Shown here piece after piece: positions 7,896 through 16,262 of a DNA stretch of 64,000 nucleotides (its first letter is position 1; every line of letters starts with the position of its first letter). The stretch is from DATBLY01 sp963705545 (lineage in GTDB: Bacteria > Actinomycetota > UBA4738 > HRBIN12): positions 124,001 through 188,000 of the forward strand of contig CAVPJX010000002.1 in assembly GCA_963705545.1 (NCBI GenBank), given 5' to 3'. The notes beneath the pieces are model-generated. The model worked only from the letters and a program-made list of their open reading frames with translations. It searched no databases and had not been told where the DNA came from. A program made the position numbers and the translations under genes.

Positions 7896-8952
7896 ATGGG
7901 CAAGACGCGGAAGTACGCAGGGATCCTGGGCGCGGTCCTCGCGCTCACGCTCGTCGCGGTCGCGTGCAGTAGCGACGACGGCGGCGGTGAGACCGGGACG
8001 ACAGGCGGAGCCACCGGTGTCACCGGAGGCGAGGAACTGACGGGCACGATCACGATCTCAGGATCGTCCACGGTCGAGCCGATCTCGAGCCTGGTGGCGG
8101 AGCTCTTCAACGAGGTGCAGCCCGGGGTCGCGATCTCGGTCGACGGTCCCGGCACGGGCGATGGGTTCGAGCTGTTCTGCAACGGCGAGACCGACATCAC
8201 CGACGCCTCCCGCCCGATCGACGAAGAAGAGGCTGCCGCCTGCGAGGCCTCGGGGATCAACTACGTCGAGCTCGAGGTCGCGTTCGACGGGATCACCGTG
8301 ATGACGAATCCGGAGAACGCCGACGTCACGTGCCTGAACCTCGGCGACCTCTATGCGCTGTTCGGTCCCCAGTCCGACGGGATCGACACGTGGAACGGGG
8401 CCGACGACCTCGCGAAGCAGGTCGGCGGGAACGGTGGATTCCCGGACGCCCCGCTCGAGATCACTGCTCCGGGCGAGGAGTCCGGCACGTACGACGCTTT
8501 CATCGAGCTCTCCGGGATCGAGGACACGGCGATCGCGCAGGGGGTGCCGGAAGACGAGGCCGCGGCGCTCCGCACCGACTACCAGTCCTCTGCCGAACGA
8601 CAACGTGATCATCCAGGCGATGGAGGGTTCCCCGAGCGCGCTCGGATTCGTCGGGTTCGCGTTCGCCGAGGAGGCCGGCGAAGCGATCAAGGAGATCGAG
8701 ATCGACGGAGACGGTGGCTGCATCGCGCCGGCGGCCGAGACGATCGCCGACGCCAGCTACCCGCTGTCGCGGTCCCTGTACATCTACGTGAACACGGACA
8801 AGTTGGCCGACAACGCGGCCACGGCTGCCTACGTCGACTTCTACCTGAGCGACGAGGGGCTCACCACGGCCGTGGAAGAGGCCGGCTACGTGCTCCTGCC
8901 GGCGGACCGCGTCGAGGCCACGCAGGCCGCGTGGAGCTCCGCGACGGCATGA
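7896..8952 (+). CDS. pstS: Phosphate ABC transporter substrate-binding protein PstS (one frameshift)
   Basis: A lipid-anchored periplasmic-type phosphate-binding protein. The signal sequence ends at Cys24, followed by a Gly/Thr-rich linker. The phosphate-binding segments are ISGSSTV, DGPGTGDGFE and TDITDASRPI. After TDYQSS the frame must shift by one base at about 8591 (an apparent extra G) to continue as PNDNVIIQA...GFVGFAF and end at the TGA at 8950-8952. The downstream half is fully PstS-like, so the gene looks intact apart from one base. A ribosome site GGGGAGGG precedes the ATG. PHO-box-like repeats lie upstream and a strong hairpin follows the stop. Confidence 0.88.
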
Positions 8953-8967
8953 CGGGAACCGTGAGTT

Positions 8968-8998
8968 CAGACCGGGCGCGCCTAGCGCGCCCGGTCTG
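8968..8998 (+). terminator. Perfect 14-bp hairpin between pstS and pstC
   Basis: CAGACCGGGCGCGC (8968-8981) pairs perfectly with GCGCGCCCGGTCTG (8985-8998) around a CTA loop. It lies 15 bases after the pstS stop and before pstC. There is no T-run, which is common for GC-rich terminators. It could act as a partial terminator or RNA-stabilising stem that lets PstS be made in excess of the membrane components, as seen in many pst operons; that role is inference. Confidence 0.7.
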
Positions 8999-9039
8999 GC
9001 CGGCCGGTGCCACGAGCGATTAGGCTTCCGACGACGTCG

Positions 9040-9996
9040 ATGGCGACCACCTTCCCCTCCCAGCCCTCCATCACGATCCAGCAGCTCCGTGGCAACCCGC
9101 GGCGGCGCCGCAAGGAGGGCATCGTGCACGGCATCCTCGCCGCGGCTGCCCTGTTCTCGATGGCGATCTCGGTGGCGATCGTCGTTGCCCTGATCGGTCG
9201 AGCGATAACGTTCCTGTCGGCGGTGGACCTTGGAGCACTGCTCGACGGCAGCTGGCGACCTCGTCAGGGCCAGTTCGACGTCCCGACGCTGGTGATCGGC
9301 AGCTTCCTCGTGACGATCATCGCCATGGTGGTCGCCGTCCCGTTGGGGATCGGCGCCGCGATGTTCCTTTCCGAGTACGCCACACCGCGGACCCGGCGCT
9401 GGCTGAAACCGATCCTCGAGACCCTCGCCGGCATCCCGAGCGTCGTGATCGGCTTCTTCGCGCTGACGGTGCTCAACCCGACGATCGTCCAGAGCCTGCT
9501 CGGGGCGACCAGCACCTTCACGATGATGGCTGCCGGGATCGGCGTCGGGATCCTCACCATCCCGCTCGTGGCGTCGATCTCGGAGGATGCCATGTTCGCC
9601 GTCCCGGGGCGCTCCGGGAGGCGGCCTACGGGATCGGCGCCAGACGACGGACCGTGACCACCCGCGTGGTCCTGCCCGCCGCTATCTCGGGCATCGTCGC
9701 AGCGATGATCCTCGGTGTCTCCCGCGCGCTCGGCGAGACCATGGTGGTGGCGATCGCGGCGGGCGGCACGGCGGAACGCGACCCGGAGCTGGGATCCGTT
9801 CGTGCCGGGTCAAACGATGACCGCCGCGATCTCGAGCCTTGCGATCGGGTCGGATTCCGTCAAGGCGGGCGCCGGCGCCGGTGGGGTCAACGCGTTCGAC
9901 TCGCTCTACTTCGTGGCCCTCCTGTTGTTCGCGGTCACGCTGCTGCTGAACGTGATCAGCGAGCGGTTCGTGCGGCGCTACCGGAGGGTGTACTGA
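9040..9996 (+). CDS. pstC: Phosphate ABC transporter permease PstC (two compensating frameshifts)
   Basis: An inner-membrane permease of the Pst importer. The N-terminal half has transmembrane segments and the PstC sequence GSFLVTIIAMVVAVPLGIGAAMFLSEYA...GIPSVVIGFFAL. At about 9606 a G is missing from a G run in VPG-ALREAAYGIG. The EAA-type loop and following helix (VVLPAAISGIVAAMILGVSRALGETM) then continue in another frame. At about 9773 an extra G restores the frame for PGQTMTAAIS and the last transmembrane segment. The two changes cancel, giving a normal-length protein. The exact start is uncertain: ATG at 9040 is used, though 9007 GTG is also open. The stop overlaps pstA as TGATG. Confidence 0.85.
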
Positions 9997-10938
9997 TGGC
10001 GGCCGTTCCCGTCGCGACCCGTGCCTCGGTCGCGGAGGCGCTCTCGGGTCGCCGCGCCGACGTGAAGGGGAAGGTGTTCGAAGCCTTGCTCCTGGTCTCC
10101 CTCCTGATCTCGCTCGGGGTCCTGATCACGTTGCTGCTCTCGATCCTGGTCGACGCGCTGCCGGTGTTCCGGGAACGCGGGTGGGACTTCATCACTAGCG
10201 ATTCGTCGCGCTTCGACTTCCGCACGGGCGTCAAACAGGCCGTCGTTGGCTCGATCGTCCTGATCGGGTTCGTCGCCGTCTTCGCCTTGCCGCTGGGGAT
10301 CGCCGCCGCCGTATACCTGCAGGAGTACGCCCGGGACTCGCGGATCAACCGCCTCCTGATCACGAACATCCGGAACCTGGCCGGCGTGCCCTCGATCGTC
10401 TACGGGATCCTCGGCCTCGTGGTCTTCGTGCAGTTCATGGGGGCGATCACGGGGCCAGGCAGCATCAACGGCCGGACCACGGTCTCGGGCGGGCTGACGC
10501 TCGCCGTCCTCGTCATGCCGTTCATCATCATCATCACGATGGAGGCGCTCCGCGCAGTACCGCAGGGCATCCGCGAGGCCGCCTACGGGGTCGGGGCAAC
10601 CCGCTGGGAGGTCGTGCGGAGCCACGTGTTGCCGTACGCGGCCCCGGGCGTCTTCACCGGCTGCATCCTGGCCCTGGCGCGTGCCTTCGGCGAGACGGCG
10701 CCGCTGCTGCTCGTGGGCGCGGTCACCGGCTACTTCAGCACGGGCGCCGCGAGCTTCTTCGAGCAGCTCCACGGTCCGTACACGGCCCTTCCGACGCTGA
10801 TGCTTCTCGTGGTCGAGGTACCCGGGCGAGGAGTGGAAGGCGAACGCGGCCGCCGCGATCGTCGTCCTGCTCGTGGCGATCCTCGTGGTCAACGCGGTGG
10901 CGATCTGGCTGAGGAACCGGTATGAACGAAAGTGGTGA
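9996..10938 (+). CDS. pstA: Phosphate ABC transporter permease PstA (one frameshift)
   Basis: The second permease subunit, with about six transmembrane segments. Family landmarks are PLGIAAAVYLQEYA, NLAGVPSIVYGILGL and the EAA-loop REAAYGVGATRWEVVRSHVLPYAAPG. Near the C-terminus an extra base at about 10809 breaks the frame after LPTLMLL. Read one base over, it continues WSRYPGEEWKANAAAA and a final transmembrane helix, ending at the TGA at 10936-10938. The start codon overlaps the pstC stop, and the 3' end overlaps the proposed pstB start by 17 bases, as expected for coupled subunits. Confidence 0.87.
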
Positions 10939-11833
10939 TCGGATGGACTCGAAGATGACCCGGGTCGAGACCGAGTCGGCCTCGACCACTCGGACGGAGG
11001 AAGGGCCGCACCTGGTGCTGAAGGTTCCCCGCGAGAGCGCCTCCGAGGAGGCGCAGCGCGAGATCGTCTTCGACGTCCAAGGCGTCTCCGTGTATTACGG
11101 CGCGTTCCGCGCGGTCCGCGACGTGAGCCTGCCCATCCTGAAGAACGAGATCACCGCGCTGATCGGACCGTCCGGGTGCGGGAAGACGACCTTTCTGCGG
11201 TGCCTGAACCGGATGAACGACCTGATCGAAGGCGCCCGGGTGGAAGGCAAGCTCTTCTACCACGGCGTCGATCTGTATGACGACCGCGTGGATGCCGTCG
11301 AGGTCCGGCGCCGCATCGGGATGGTGTTCCAGAAGCCGAACCCCTTCCCGAAGTCGATCTACGACAACATCGCGTTCGGTCCGAAGATCGCCGGGATGAA
11401 GGTGAACATGGACGACCTCGTCGAGGAGTGCCTCCGGCGGGCGGCCCTGTGGGACGAGGTGAAGGACAAGCTCAAGGAGTCCGGGATGGAGCTCTCGGGT
11501 GGCCAGCAGCAGCGGCTCTGCATCGCCCGCGCGATCGCGACCCGGCCCGATGTGATCCTCATGGACGAGCCATGCTCGGCCCTCGACCCGATCGCGACGG
11601 CCCGGATCGAAGACCTGATGCAGGAGCTCCTCTCCGACTACACGATCGTGATCGTGACGCACAACATGCAGCAGGCAGCCCGGGTCTCCGACCGCACCGC
11701 GTTCTTCACGGTCGAGGTCTCCGACACCGGTCAGCGGACCGGGACCGTGGTGGAGTTCGACCGGACCGAGACGATCTTCACGAACCCGTCGGACAAGCGC
11801 ACCGAGGACTACGTGACGGGGCGATTCGGATGA
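10922..11833 (+). CDS. pstB: Phosphate ABC transporter ATP-binding protein PstB
   Basis: The ATPase subunit, 303 residues. Motifs are Walker A GPSGCGKTT, Q-loop VFQKPNPFP, signature LSGGQQQR, Walker B VILMDEPCSALDP and the H-loop THNM. The RCLNRMNDL stretch after Walker A is characteristic of PstB. The N-terminus is about 40 residues longer than usual if the ATG at 10922 is used, which has a GAGGA site seven bases upstream; internal ATGs at 10943 or 10955 would shorten it. The stop overlaps phoU as ATGA. Confidence 0.95.
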   Translation: MNESGDRMDSKMTRVETESASTTRTEEGPHLVLKVPRESASEEAQREIVFDVQGVSVYYGAFRAVRDVSLPILKNEITALIGPSGCGKTTFLRCLNRMNDLIEGARVEGKLFYHGVDLYDDRVDAVEVRRRIGMVFQKPNPFPKSIYDNIAFGPKIAGMKVNMDDLVEECLRRAALWDEVKDKLKESGMELSGGQQQRLCIARAIATRPDVILMDEPCSALDPIATARIEDLMQELLSDYTIVIVTHNMQQAARVSDRTAFFTVEVSDTGQRTGTVVEFDRTETIFTNPSDKRTEDYVTGRFG

Positions 11834-12507
11834 CGCGAGAGAGCTTCCACGAGACGCTCGAGAAGACGGAGCTGGAGCTCCTCAGCTTGGGCGAGCTCGC
11901 CTCGACCGCGGTCCAGCGTTCCGTCGAGGCTCTCGTTACCCACGACGACGCCCTCGCCGAGCAGGTCGTGACCGACGACGACCTGATCGATGACCTGTAC
12001 CTCAAGCTCGACCGCGAAGTACTGCAGCTCCTGGCCCTGCAGTCGCCCGTCGCCGAGGACCTCCGGCTCATCTCGGCGATCCTGCATTCCTGTCTCCACC
12101 TGGAGCGCGTCGGAGACCAGGCCGTGAACGTCGCGAAGCTCTACCTGACCACGAAGAACGAGCCGGGGAGCGACGGGATGCGGCAGCAGTTGCGCGAGAT
12201 GGGGGACCTGGTCGTCACGATGCTGCGGACCGCGATGGAGGCGTTCGCGAAGCGGGACCTCGAGCTGTGCCGGCGGGTCCCGGTCATGGACGACCCCGTC
12301 GACCGCCTGAACCGCTCCACGCACCTCGAGGCCCTCAAGCTCGCGGACGACCCGCGGAGCCTGGACTGGGGCTTGCACATGAACATGGCGGCCCGGGCTC
12401 TCGAGCGCGTCGGGGACAACGCGGTCGACATCGCCGAGCAGGTCGGTTTCCTGGTGACCGGGGAGTTCCGCGAGTACACGGACGCGTCGCATCCGGTGGA
12501 CGTCTGA
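11830..12507 (+). CDS. phoU: Phosphate transport regulator PhoU
   Basis: A 225-residue all-helical protein made of two PhoU repeats, each with a metal-binding signature: DLRLISAILHSCLHLERVGDQAVNVA in the first half and WGLHMNMAARALERVGDNAVDIAEQ in the second. It links the Pst transporter to the sensor kinase, repressing the Pho response when phosphate is plentiful. The ATG overlaps the pstB stop, and the response regulator begins four bases after its own stop. Length and both repeats are standard. Confidence 0.95.
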   Translation: MTRESFHETLEKTELELLSLGELASTAVQRSVEALVTHDDALAEQVVTDDDLIDDLYLKLDREVLQLLALQSPVAEDLRLISAILHSCLHLERVGDQAVNVAKLYLTTKNEPGSDGMRQQLREMGDLVVTMLRTAMEAFAKRDLELCRRVPVMDDPVDRLNRSTHLEALKLADDPRSLDWGLHMNMAARALERVGDNAVDIAEQVGFLVTGEFREYTDASHPVDV

Positions 12508-12511
12508 GCGG

Positions 12512-13229
12512 ATGTCGGCGGACCCGGGACGCACATCCGAGCCCGGCCTGCGGATCCTGGTCGTCGAGGACGAGGAGTCGCTCGCGGACTCGGTCCGGTA
12601 CAACCTGGAGCGCGAGGGGTACCTGGTCACGGTCGCGACCGACGGCCGCGCGGCGATCGAGCGCTTCCGTGGGGAGCAGCCGGCCCTGGTGATCCTCGAC
12701 CTGATGTTGCCCGGAGGTCTCCGGGCTCGACGTCTGCCGCACGCTACGCGCCGAATCCGATGTCCCGATCATCATGGTGACGGCGAAGGACTCGGAGGCC
12801 GACAAGGTCGCGGGCCTCGAGCTCGGCGCCGACGACTACGTCACGAAGCCGTTCTCGGTTCGCGAGCTCGTCTCGCGCGTGCGTGCGCACCTCCGCCGGT
12901 CGCGGATGCACTCGGTCGACGAGGCCGACGAGGTGCTCGTGGGCGGTCCGGTACGCATGGACGTCCAACGGCACGAGGTGCGCGTGGGGGGCGGTGAGGT
13001 CGCCTTCCCCCCGAAGGAGTTCGAGCTCCTGGAGGCGTTGCTCCGGCGGAAGGGGCGCCTGCTCACCCGCGACTTCCTGATCGAGGAGGTCTGGGGCGCA
13101 GACTACTTCGGCGACACCAAGACCCTCGACGTCCACGTCAAGCGGATCCGTCGGAAGATCGAGCCGGATCCCCATCACCCCACGCACCTGGTCACGGTCC
13201 GAGGGCTGGGCTACAAGTTCGTCGCCTGA
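12512..13229 (+). CDS. phoB: PhoB-type response regulator (one frameshift)
   Basis: An OmpR/PhoB-family regulator. The receiver domain begins ILVVEDEESLADSV, with the acidic pocket and phospho-acceptor Asp in LVILDLMLPG. An apparent extra G at about 12716 breaks the frame there; read one base over it continues SGLDVCRTLRAESDVPIIMVTAKDSEADK...GADDYVTKPF, giving the conserved Thr and Lys. The winged-helix DNA-binding domain is complete: EFELLEALLRRKGRLLTRDFLIEEVWG and VDVHVKRIRRKIEPD-like wing. It is the likely partner of the PhoR-like kinase and likely binds the PHO-box-like repeats before pstS. Confidence 0.87.
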
Positions 13230-13230
13230 G

Positions 13231-14008
13231 CTACCCGCGCCCGGGGATCGGTCCCTTCGTCGCGGCGATCCGGCCCACCTCGCGGAACCCGAGCCGCTCG
13301 TAGAGGCGGAGGACCGCCGGGGCATCCGGGTCGGCGAACAGCATCAGGGGCTCCGCGCCCGCGCCGCGCCTCCTCGACGATCCGCGCGGTGATCGCGGTC
13401 GCGTACCCGCGGCCGCGCGCCTCGGGGAACGTCGTCACGTTGTCGACGTGACCCACCCCATCGAAGACCATCAGCGCGGCCGACGCCACGATGCGCCCAG
13501 CTTCGCGAACGCCGAACCACCGCTTGCCGGACGGGGTCAGCACCTCTTCCTCGATCCTCGCGAGCTGCGTCCGAGCAGGCTCCGTCTCGACGCCGAACAG
13601 CGCGAAGGTCTCGCGGATCGTGGCCCACAGCTCCGGGCCGGGCGTGAGCTCCTCCACCTCGGCGTCGGGGATCACCTCGGGTGGGGCAGTGAGGTCCATC
13701 ACGACGTCCCAGGAGCGCGCATGGCCGGCGGTCGCGAGCTCCTCGAGCACGCCGGCCTCCGGGTCGGGGTCGAAGCAGACGAGGTGGAACGTGCCGACGT
13801 CGGCGTCCGCGAGCGCGGGCGTGAGCTCGCCGGCGACCTCCGCGAGCGCGACGCCGCCGGACGGCACGTCGACCCGCGCGTAGTTGACGTCCCAGACCGC
13901 CGGATAGCGACCGTCGGTGACGACCGCGCCCCACCACGCCGGCCGCAGGGAACCGAAGGAGCGGTCGGCGGCTCGCCAATAGCGCAGCACGTGCTCGGGG
14001 AGCGGCAC
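13231..14008 (-). CDS. GNAT family N-acetyltransferase (one frameshift)
   Basis: A protein of about 258 residues with a C-terminal acetyltransferase domain. The acetyl-CoA-binding signature is visible as FPEARGRGYATAITARIVEEA. An apparent extra base near 13358 breaks the frame after this motif; read one base over, the end is EPLMLFADPDAPAVLRLYERLGFREVGRI, which is the classical last part of a GNAT fold. The N-terminal 120 residues are family-specific. The start is a GTG at 14008 (VPLPEHVLRYW). It converges on phoB with one base between the stops. The substrate is unknown. Confidence 0.8.
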
Positions 14009-14050
14009 GACGGGCAGGGTAGCGGGCGGGCGTGCGCTACGCTCCGCGGC

Positions 14051-15028
14051 GTGATCTCCGGACGCGTGTACCGGCACGGGACCCTCGAGCCCGACGCGGT
14101 CGAACCGGCCGCGGCCGCGACGTTCGCGGGTGACGGCGCCTGGTGCTGGTTCGACGTCGTGGACCCGACCGTGGTCGACCTGCAAGCCCTCCAGCGGGAG
14201 CTCGGGCTGCATCCGCTCGCGGTCGAGGACGCTCGCCACCGGCAGCAACGCCCCAAGGTCGAGCTCTTCGACGACCACGCATTCGTGGTCATGCGGCCGC
14301 TGACGGTGTCGGCGTCGGGCGACGTCGCCGAGACGGAGGTCCACGCTTTCGTCTCGAGCACCTGGATCGTCACGCTCCGGTTCACGCCGGTCTTCGATCT
14401 GGCTCCGGTGCTGCATCGCTGGTCGAACGGCGGATCGATCGGCGACGGGTCGACCGGGTTCGCGCTCTACGTCCTGATCGACGAGGCAGCCGACGGGTAC
14501 CTGAACGTCGTGGAGACCCTCGAGGACCGGGCCGACGACCTCGAGGACCTGGTGTTCGGGCGCGAGGCGATCTACGGCCAGGAACAACGCACGATCCAGA
14601 CGCGGATCCTCCGCCTGCGACGCGACGTCGTCCGGCTCCGCCGCTTCGCGATGCCCCTGCGTCAGGCGCTCGACCTGATCCACGAGGAGCCGTGGCTCGT
14701 GGGCTCCGATCTCGCGCCGTACTACCGTGACGTCTCGGAGCACCTCCTGCGCGCCGTGGAGCTGGCGGACAACGTGCGCGAGTCCCTCACGACGATCCTC
14801 GAGGTGCGGACGGCGCAGTCCGCCAACCAGCTCAACGAGACCACGAAGAAGCTCACGGCGTGGGCGGGGATCATCCTCGTGCCGACGCTGATCGCCGGGA
14901 TCTACGGGATGAACTTCCGACACATGCCCGAGCTCTCCTGGCAGGTCGGGTATCCGCTGTCGCTCGGTCTGATGGCCGCGTCCGCCGTGATCCTGTACGC
15001 CGTGTTCAAACGGAACGACTGGCTGTAG
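14051..15028 (+). CDS. corA: CorA family magnesium/divalent cation channel
   Basis: A 325-residue protein starting at GTG. The soluble N-terminal funnel domain is followed by long helices and two C-terminal transmembrane segments. The hallmark pore motif YGMNF ends the first, followed by the loop RHMPELSW, and the protein finishes with a basic KRNDWL tail. Homologs form pentameric channels for Mg2+, sometimes Co2+ or Ni2+. It is divergent from the acetyltransferase gene across a 42-base gap, which must hold both starts. Confidence 0.93.
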   Translation: MISGRVYRHGTLEPDAVEPAAAATFAGDGAWCWFDVVDPTVVDLQALQRELGLHPLAVEDARHRQQRPKVELFDDHAFVVMRPLTVSASGDVAETEVHAFVSSTWIVTLRFTPVFDLAPVLHRWSNGGSIGDGSTGFALYVLIDEAADGYLNVVETLEDRADDLEDLVFGREAIYGQEQRTIQTRILRLRRDVVRLRRFAMPLRQALDLIHEEPWLVGSDLAPYYRDVSEHLLRAVELADNVRESLTTILEVRTAQSANQLNETTKKLTAWAGIILVPTLIAGIYGMNFRHMPELSWQVGYPLSLGLMAASAVILYAVFKRNDWL

Positions 15029-15037
15029 GGGACCGCG

Positions 15038-15367
15038 ATGTGCCGGGCGGTGAAGGTCCTGTGCGTGGCCGAGGACGCCGACACCCTCGCAGCACTGCGC
15101 TCGGCGGCCGTCTCGGCCGAGTGGGAGCTGACGCCCGGGGCGACGATCGAGGCGGACGCCGTCGGCCTGCTGGACGCCGAGCGACCGCACGTGCTGGTCG
15201 CCTTCGGCGGATTCGATCGGCTGGTGGCGCTCGCCCGGGAGCGCTTCCCGGCGATGCGGATCGTCACCGACCGAGACACGCCCGGGGCGACGGTCGTCGC
15301 GACCTCGATGGTCGAGGTCCGGGGGCGGATCCTGGGGACCCGCCCGGGCGGTCCGGTGCGGAGCTAG
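15038..15367 (+). CDS. Small hypothetical protein, receiver-like
   Basis: A 109-residue protein beginning at ATG nine bases after corA, so probably in the same transcript. The alternating strand and helix pattern (VLCVAEDADTLAALRSA, HVLVAFGGFDRLVALARERFP, MRIVTDRD) resembles a truncated response-regulator receiver fold, but the phospho-acceptor position is not a clear Asp-Met-Met type site. I do not recognise a family. It could be a degenerate receiver or a nucleotide-binding protein. Confidence 0.55.
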   Translation: MCRAVKVLCVAEDADTLAALRSAAVSAEWELTPGATIEADAVGLLDAERPHVLVAFGGFDRLVALARERFPAMRIVTDRDTPGATVVATSMVEVRGRILGTRPGGPVRS

Positions 15368-15374
15368 CTACCGA

Positions 15375-15809
15375 TCAGGTCCACGGGCCCCACCCGCCGT
15401 GGTGCACCATCTTCATCGTCACGATGATGTTGGCGCGGGCGTTGAAGGCGGACCAGCCGTGGAAACCGAACGTACTGGCCCGGCCGGGCCAGTAGGACAA
15501 CAGGTGCTGGTAGATGCCGGCCGCCCCGGACGGGTTGTAGGCGCCGGGCTGGAAGTTGGACTCCCGGTCGGCGATGTAGAGCGCGGTTCCCGCCCCGCCG
15601 GGCACGGACCAGTGGCGGGCCGCGCAGCGGATCAGCTGTCGCACCTGCCAGGAGCCCTGGCGCCAGTCGTAATCGCAGATCTTGGCGGGGGTTCTCCCCG
15701 CCTCGTGGGGGACGGCCGCCTCGGCGATCGTCGCCGGAAGGGCCGTCAGGGTCAGGGTCAGGATGAGCGTCGCCAGGATCCGGCGACGCGATTCGATGAC
15801 ATGGGTCAT
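15375..15809 (-). CDS. Secreted transglycosylase (SLT)-like protein
   Basis: A 144-residue secreted protein. A signal peptide (RRRILATLILTLTLTALPATIAEA) is followed by a small lysozyme-like domain. YIADRESNFQPGAYNPSGAAGIYQ contains the catalytic Glu and the ESxFxP...NxxGaxGxxQ signature of SLT/goose-type transglycosylases, which cut peptidoglycan. The ATG at 15809 directly precedes the signal peptide. Upstream in-frame starts at 15923-15926 beside a perfect AGGAGG would add 38 basic residues and cannot be excluded. Confidence 0.78.
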   Translation of the reverse strand: MTHVIESRRRILATLILTLTLTALPATIAEAAVPHEAGRTPAKICDYDWRQGSWQVRQLIRCAARHWSVPGGAGTALYIADRESNFQPGAYNPSGAAGIYQHLLSYWPGRASTFGFHGWSAFNARANIIVTMKMVHHGGWGPWT

Positions 15810-16262
15810 GTGTTCGATCACCCCCGCGGTGATCCGGTGCTGGCGGCGCCGGGTCGTGCGACCGGCCGTGCGGCGGACCTCGCCGTGCCGATCGACCCGC
15901 GGTAGGTCGCGGGTGTGGTGCATCACCTCCTATGGTCGGACAGCTCTCGTGTGACCTAGCGTCCGCGCCAACCCCCGGGCCCCTTCGACCCGCGCGCAGG
16001 CGTGCGCCAACCACCATGGGAAGGTGGGAGCGCAGCCAACTGCGCGGGAAGGTCCGAGCCGGGAGGCTCGTGCGGACCCGGCAACCCTAGACCGGGACTG
16101 GAGGTTCCGACAACTTGGGCGTGACCGCGGGTCACATCCCGCGGATGGGGGAGGCCGCCCGGCCGACAGCGCGATGACCACCCGGCGGGTGTCGACGAGC
16201 GAGCGCGGCGGCTTCCACGATCGGCCCGAGGGAGAGGCACGACCGGCGGCTACCATGGCCTC
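15810..16262. other. Intergenic region between SLT-like gene and ispH
   Basis: About 450 bases separate two divergent genes. No convincing coding sequence was found beyond a possible N-terminal extension of the SLT-like gene to 15926. The part nearest that gene has an AGGAGG at about 15926-15931. The middle holds the chain of hairpins described at 16011-16144. The last 120 bases before ispH show no clear ribosome site except purine-rich GAGGGAGAGG at about 16228-16238. Confidence 0.6.
16011..16144 (+). ncRNA. Candidate structured RNA element upstream of ispH
   Basis: Five hairpins lie in a row. CCACC/GGTGG spans 16011-16027. GCGCAG/CTGCGC with a CCAA loop spans 16030-16045. GGTCCG-AGCC/GGCT-CGGACC with a GGGA tetraloop and a one-sided bulge spans 16051-16078. 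CCCGG/CCGGG spans 16077-16096. Then come two mutually exclusive stems: GTGACC/GGTCAC (16121-16135) and CCGCGGG/CCCGCGG (16125-16144). The GGGA loop is a GNRA loop only when read on this strand, which favours the ispH direction. The pairing is seen; a riboswitch or leader role is inference. I could not match it to a known class. Confidence 0.4.

Noticed and set aside
15375..15926. Longer SLT-like protein from 15923 or 15926
   Set aside because: A good AGGAGG lies there, but the added residues are basic and would bury the signal peptide; kept as an alternative only.
16020..16120. SAM or cobalamin riboswitch on the plus strand
   Set aside because: A CGGCAACCC stretch is suggestive, but the remaining conserved segments of those classes are not present, and ispH is not a usual target.
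15810..16160. Cyclic-di-AMP (ydaO) riboswitch for the SLT-like gene
   Set aside because: Cell-wall hydrolase genes of actinobacteria often carry one, but the minus strand lacks the CAGCTAACC and GGGTGAA core sequences I would expect.
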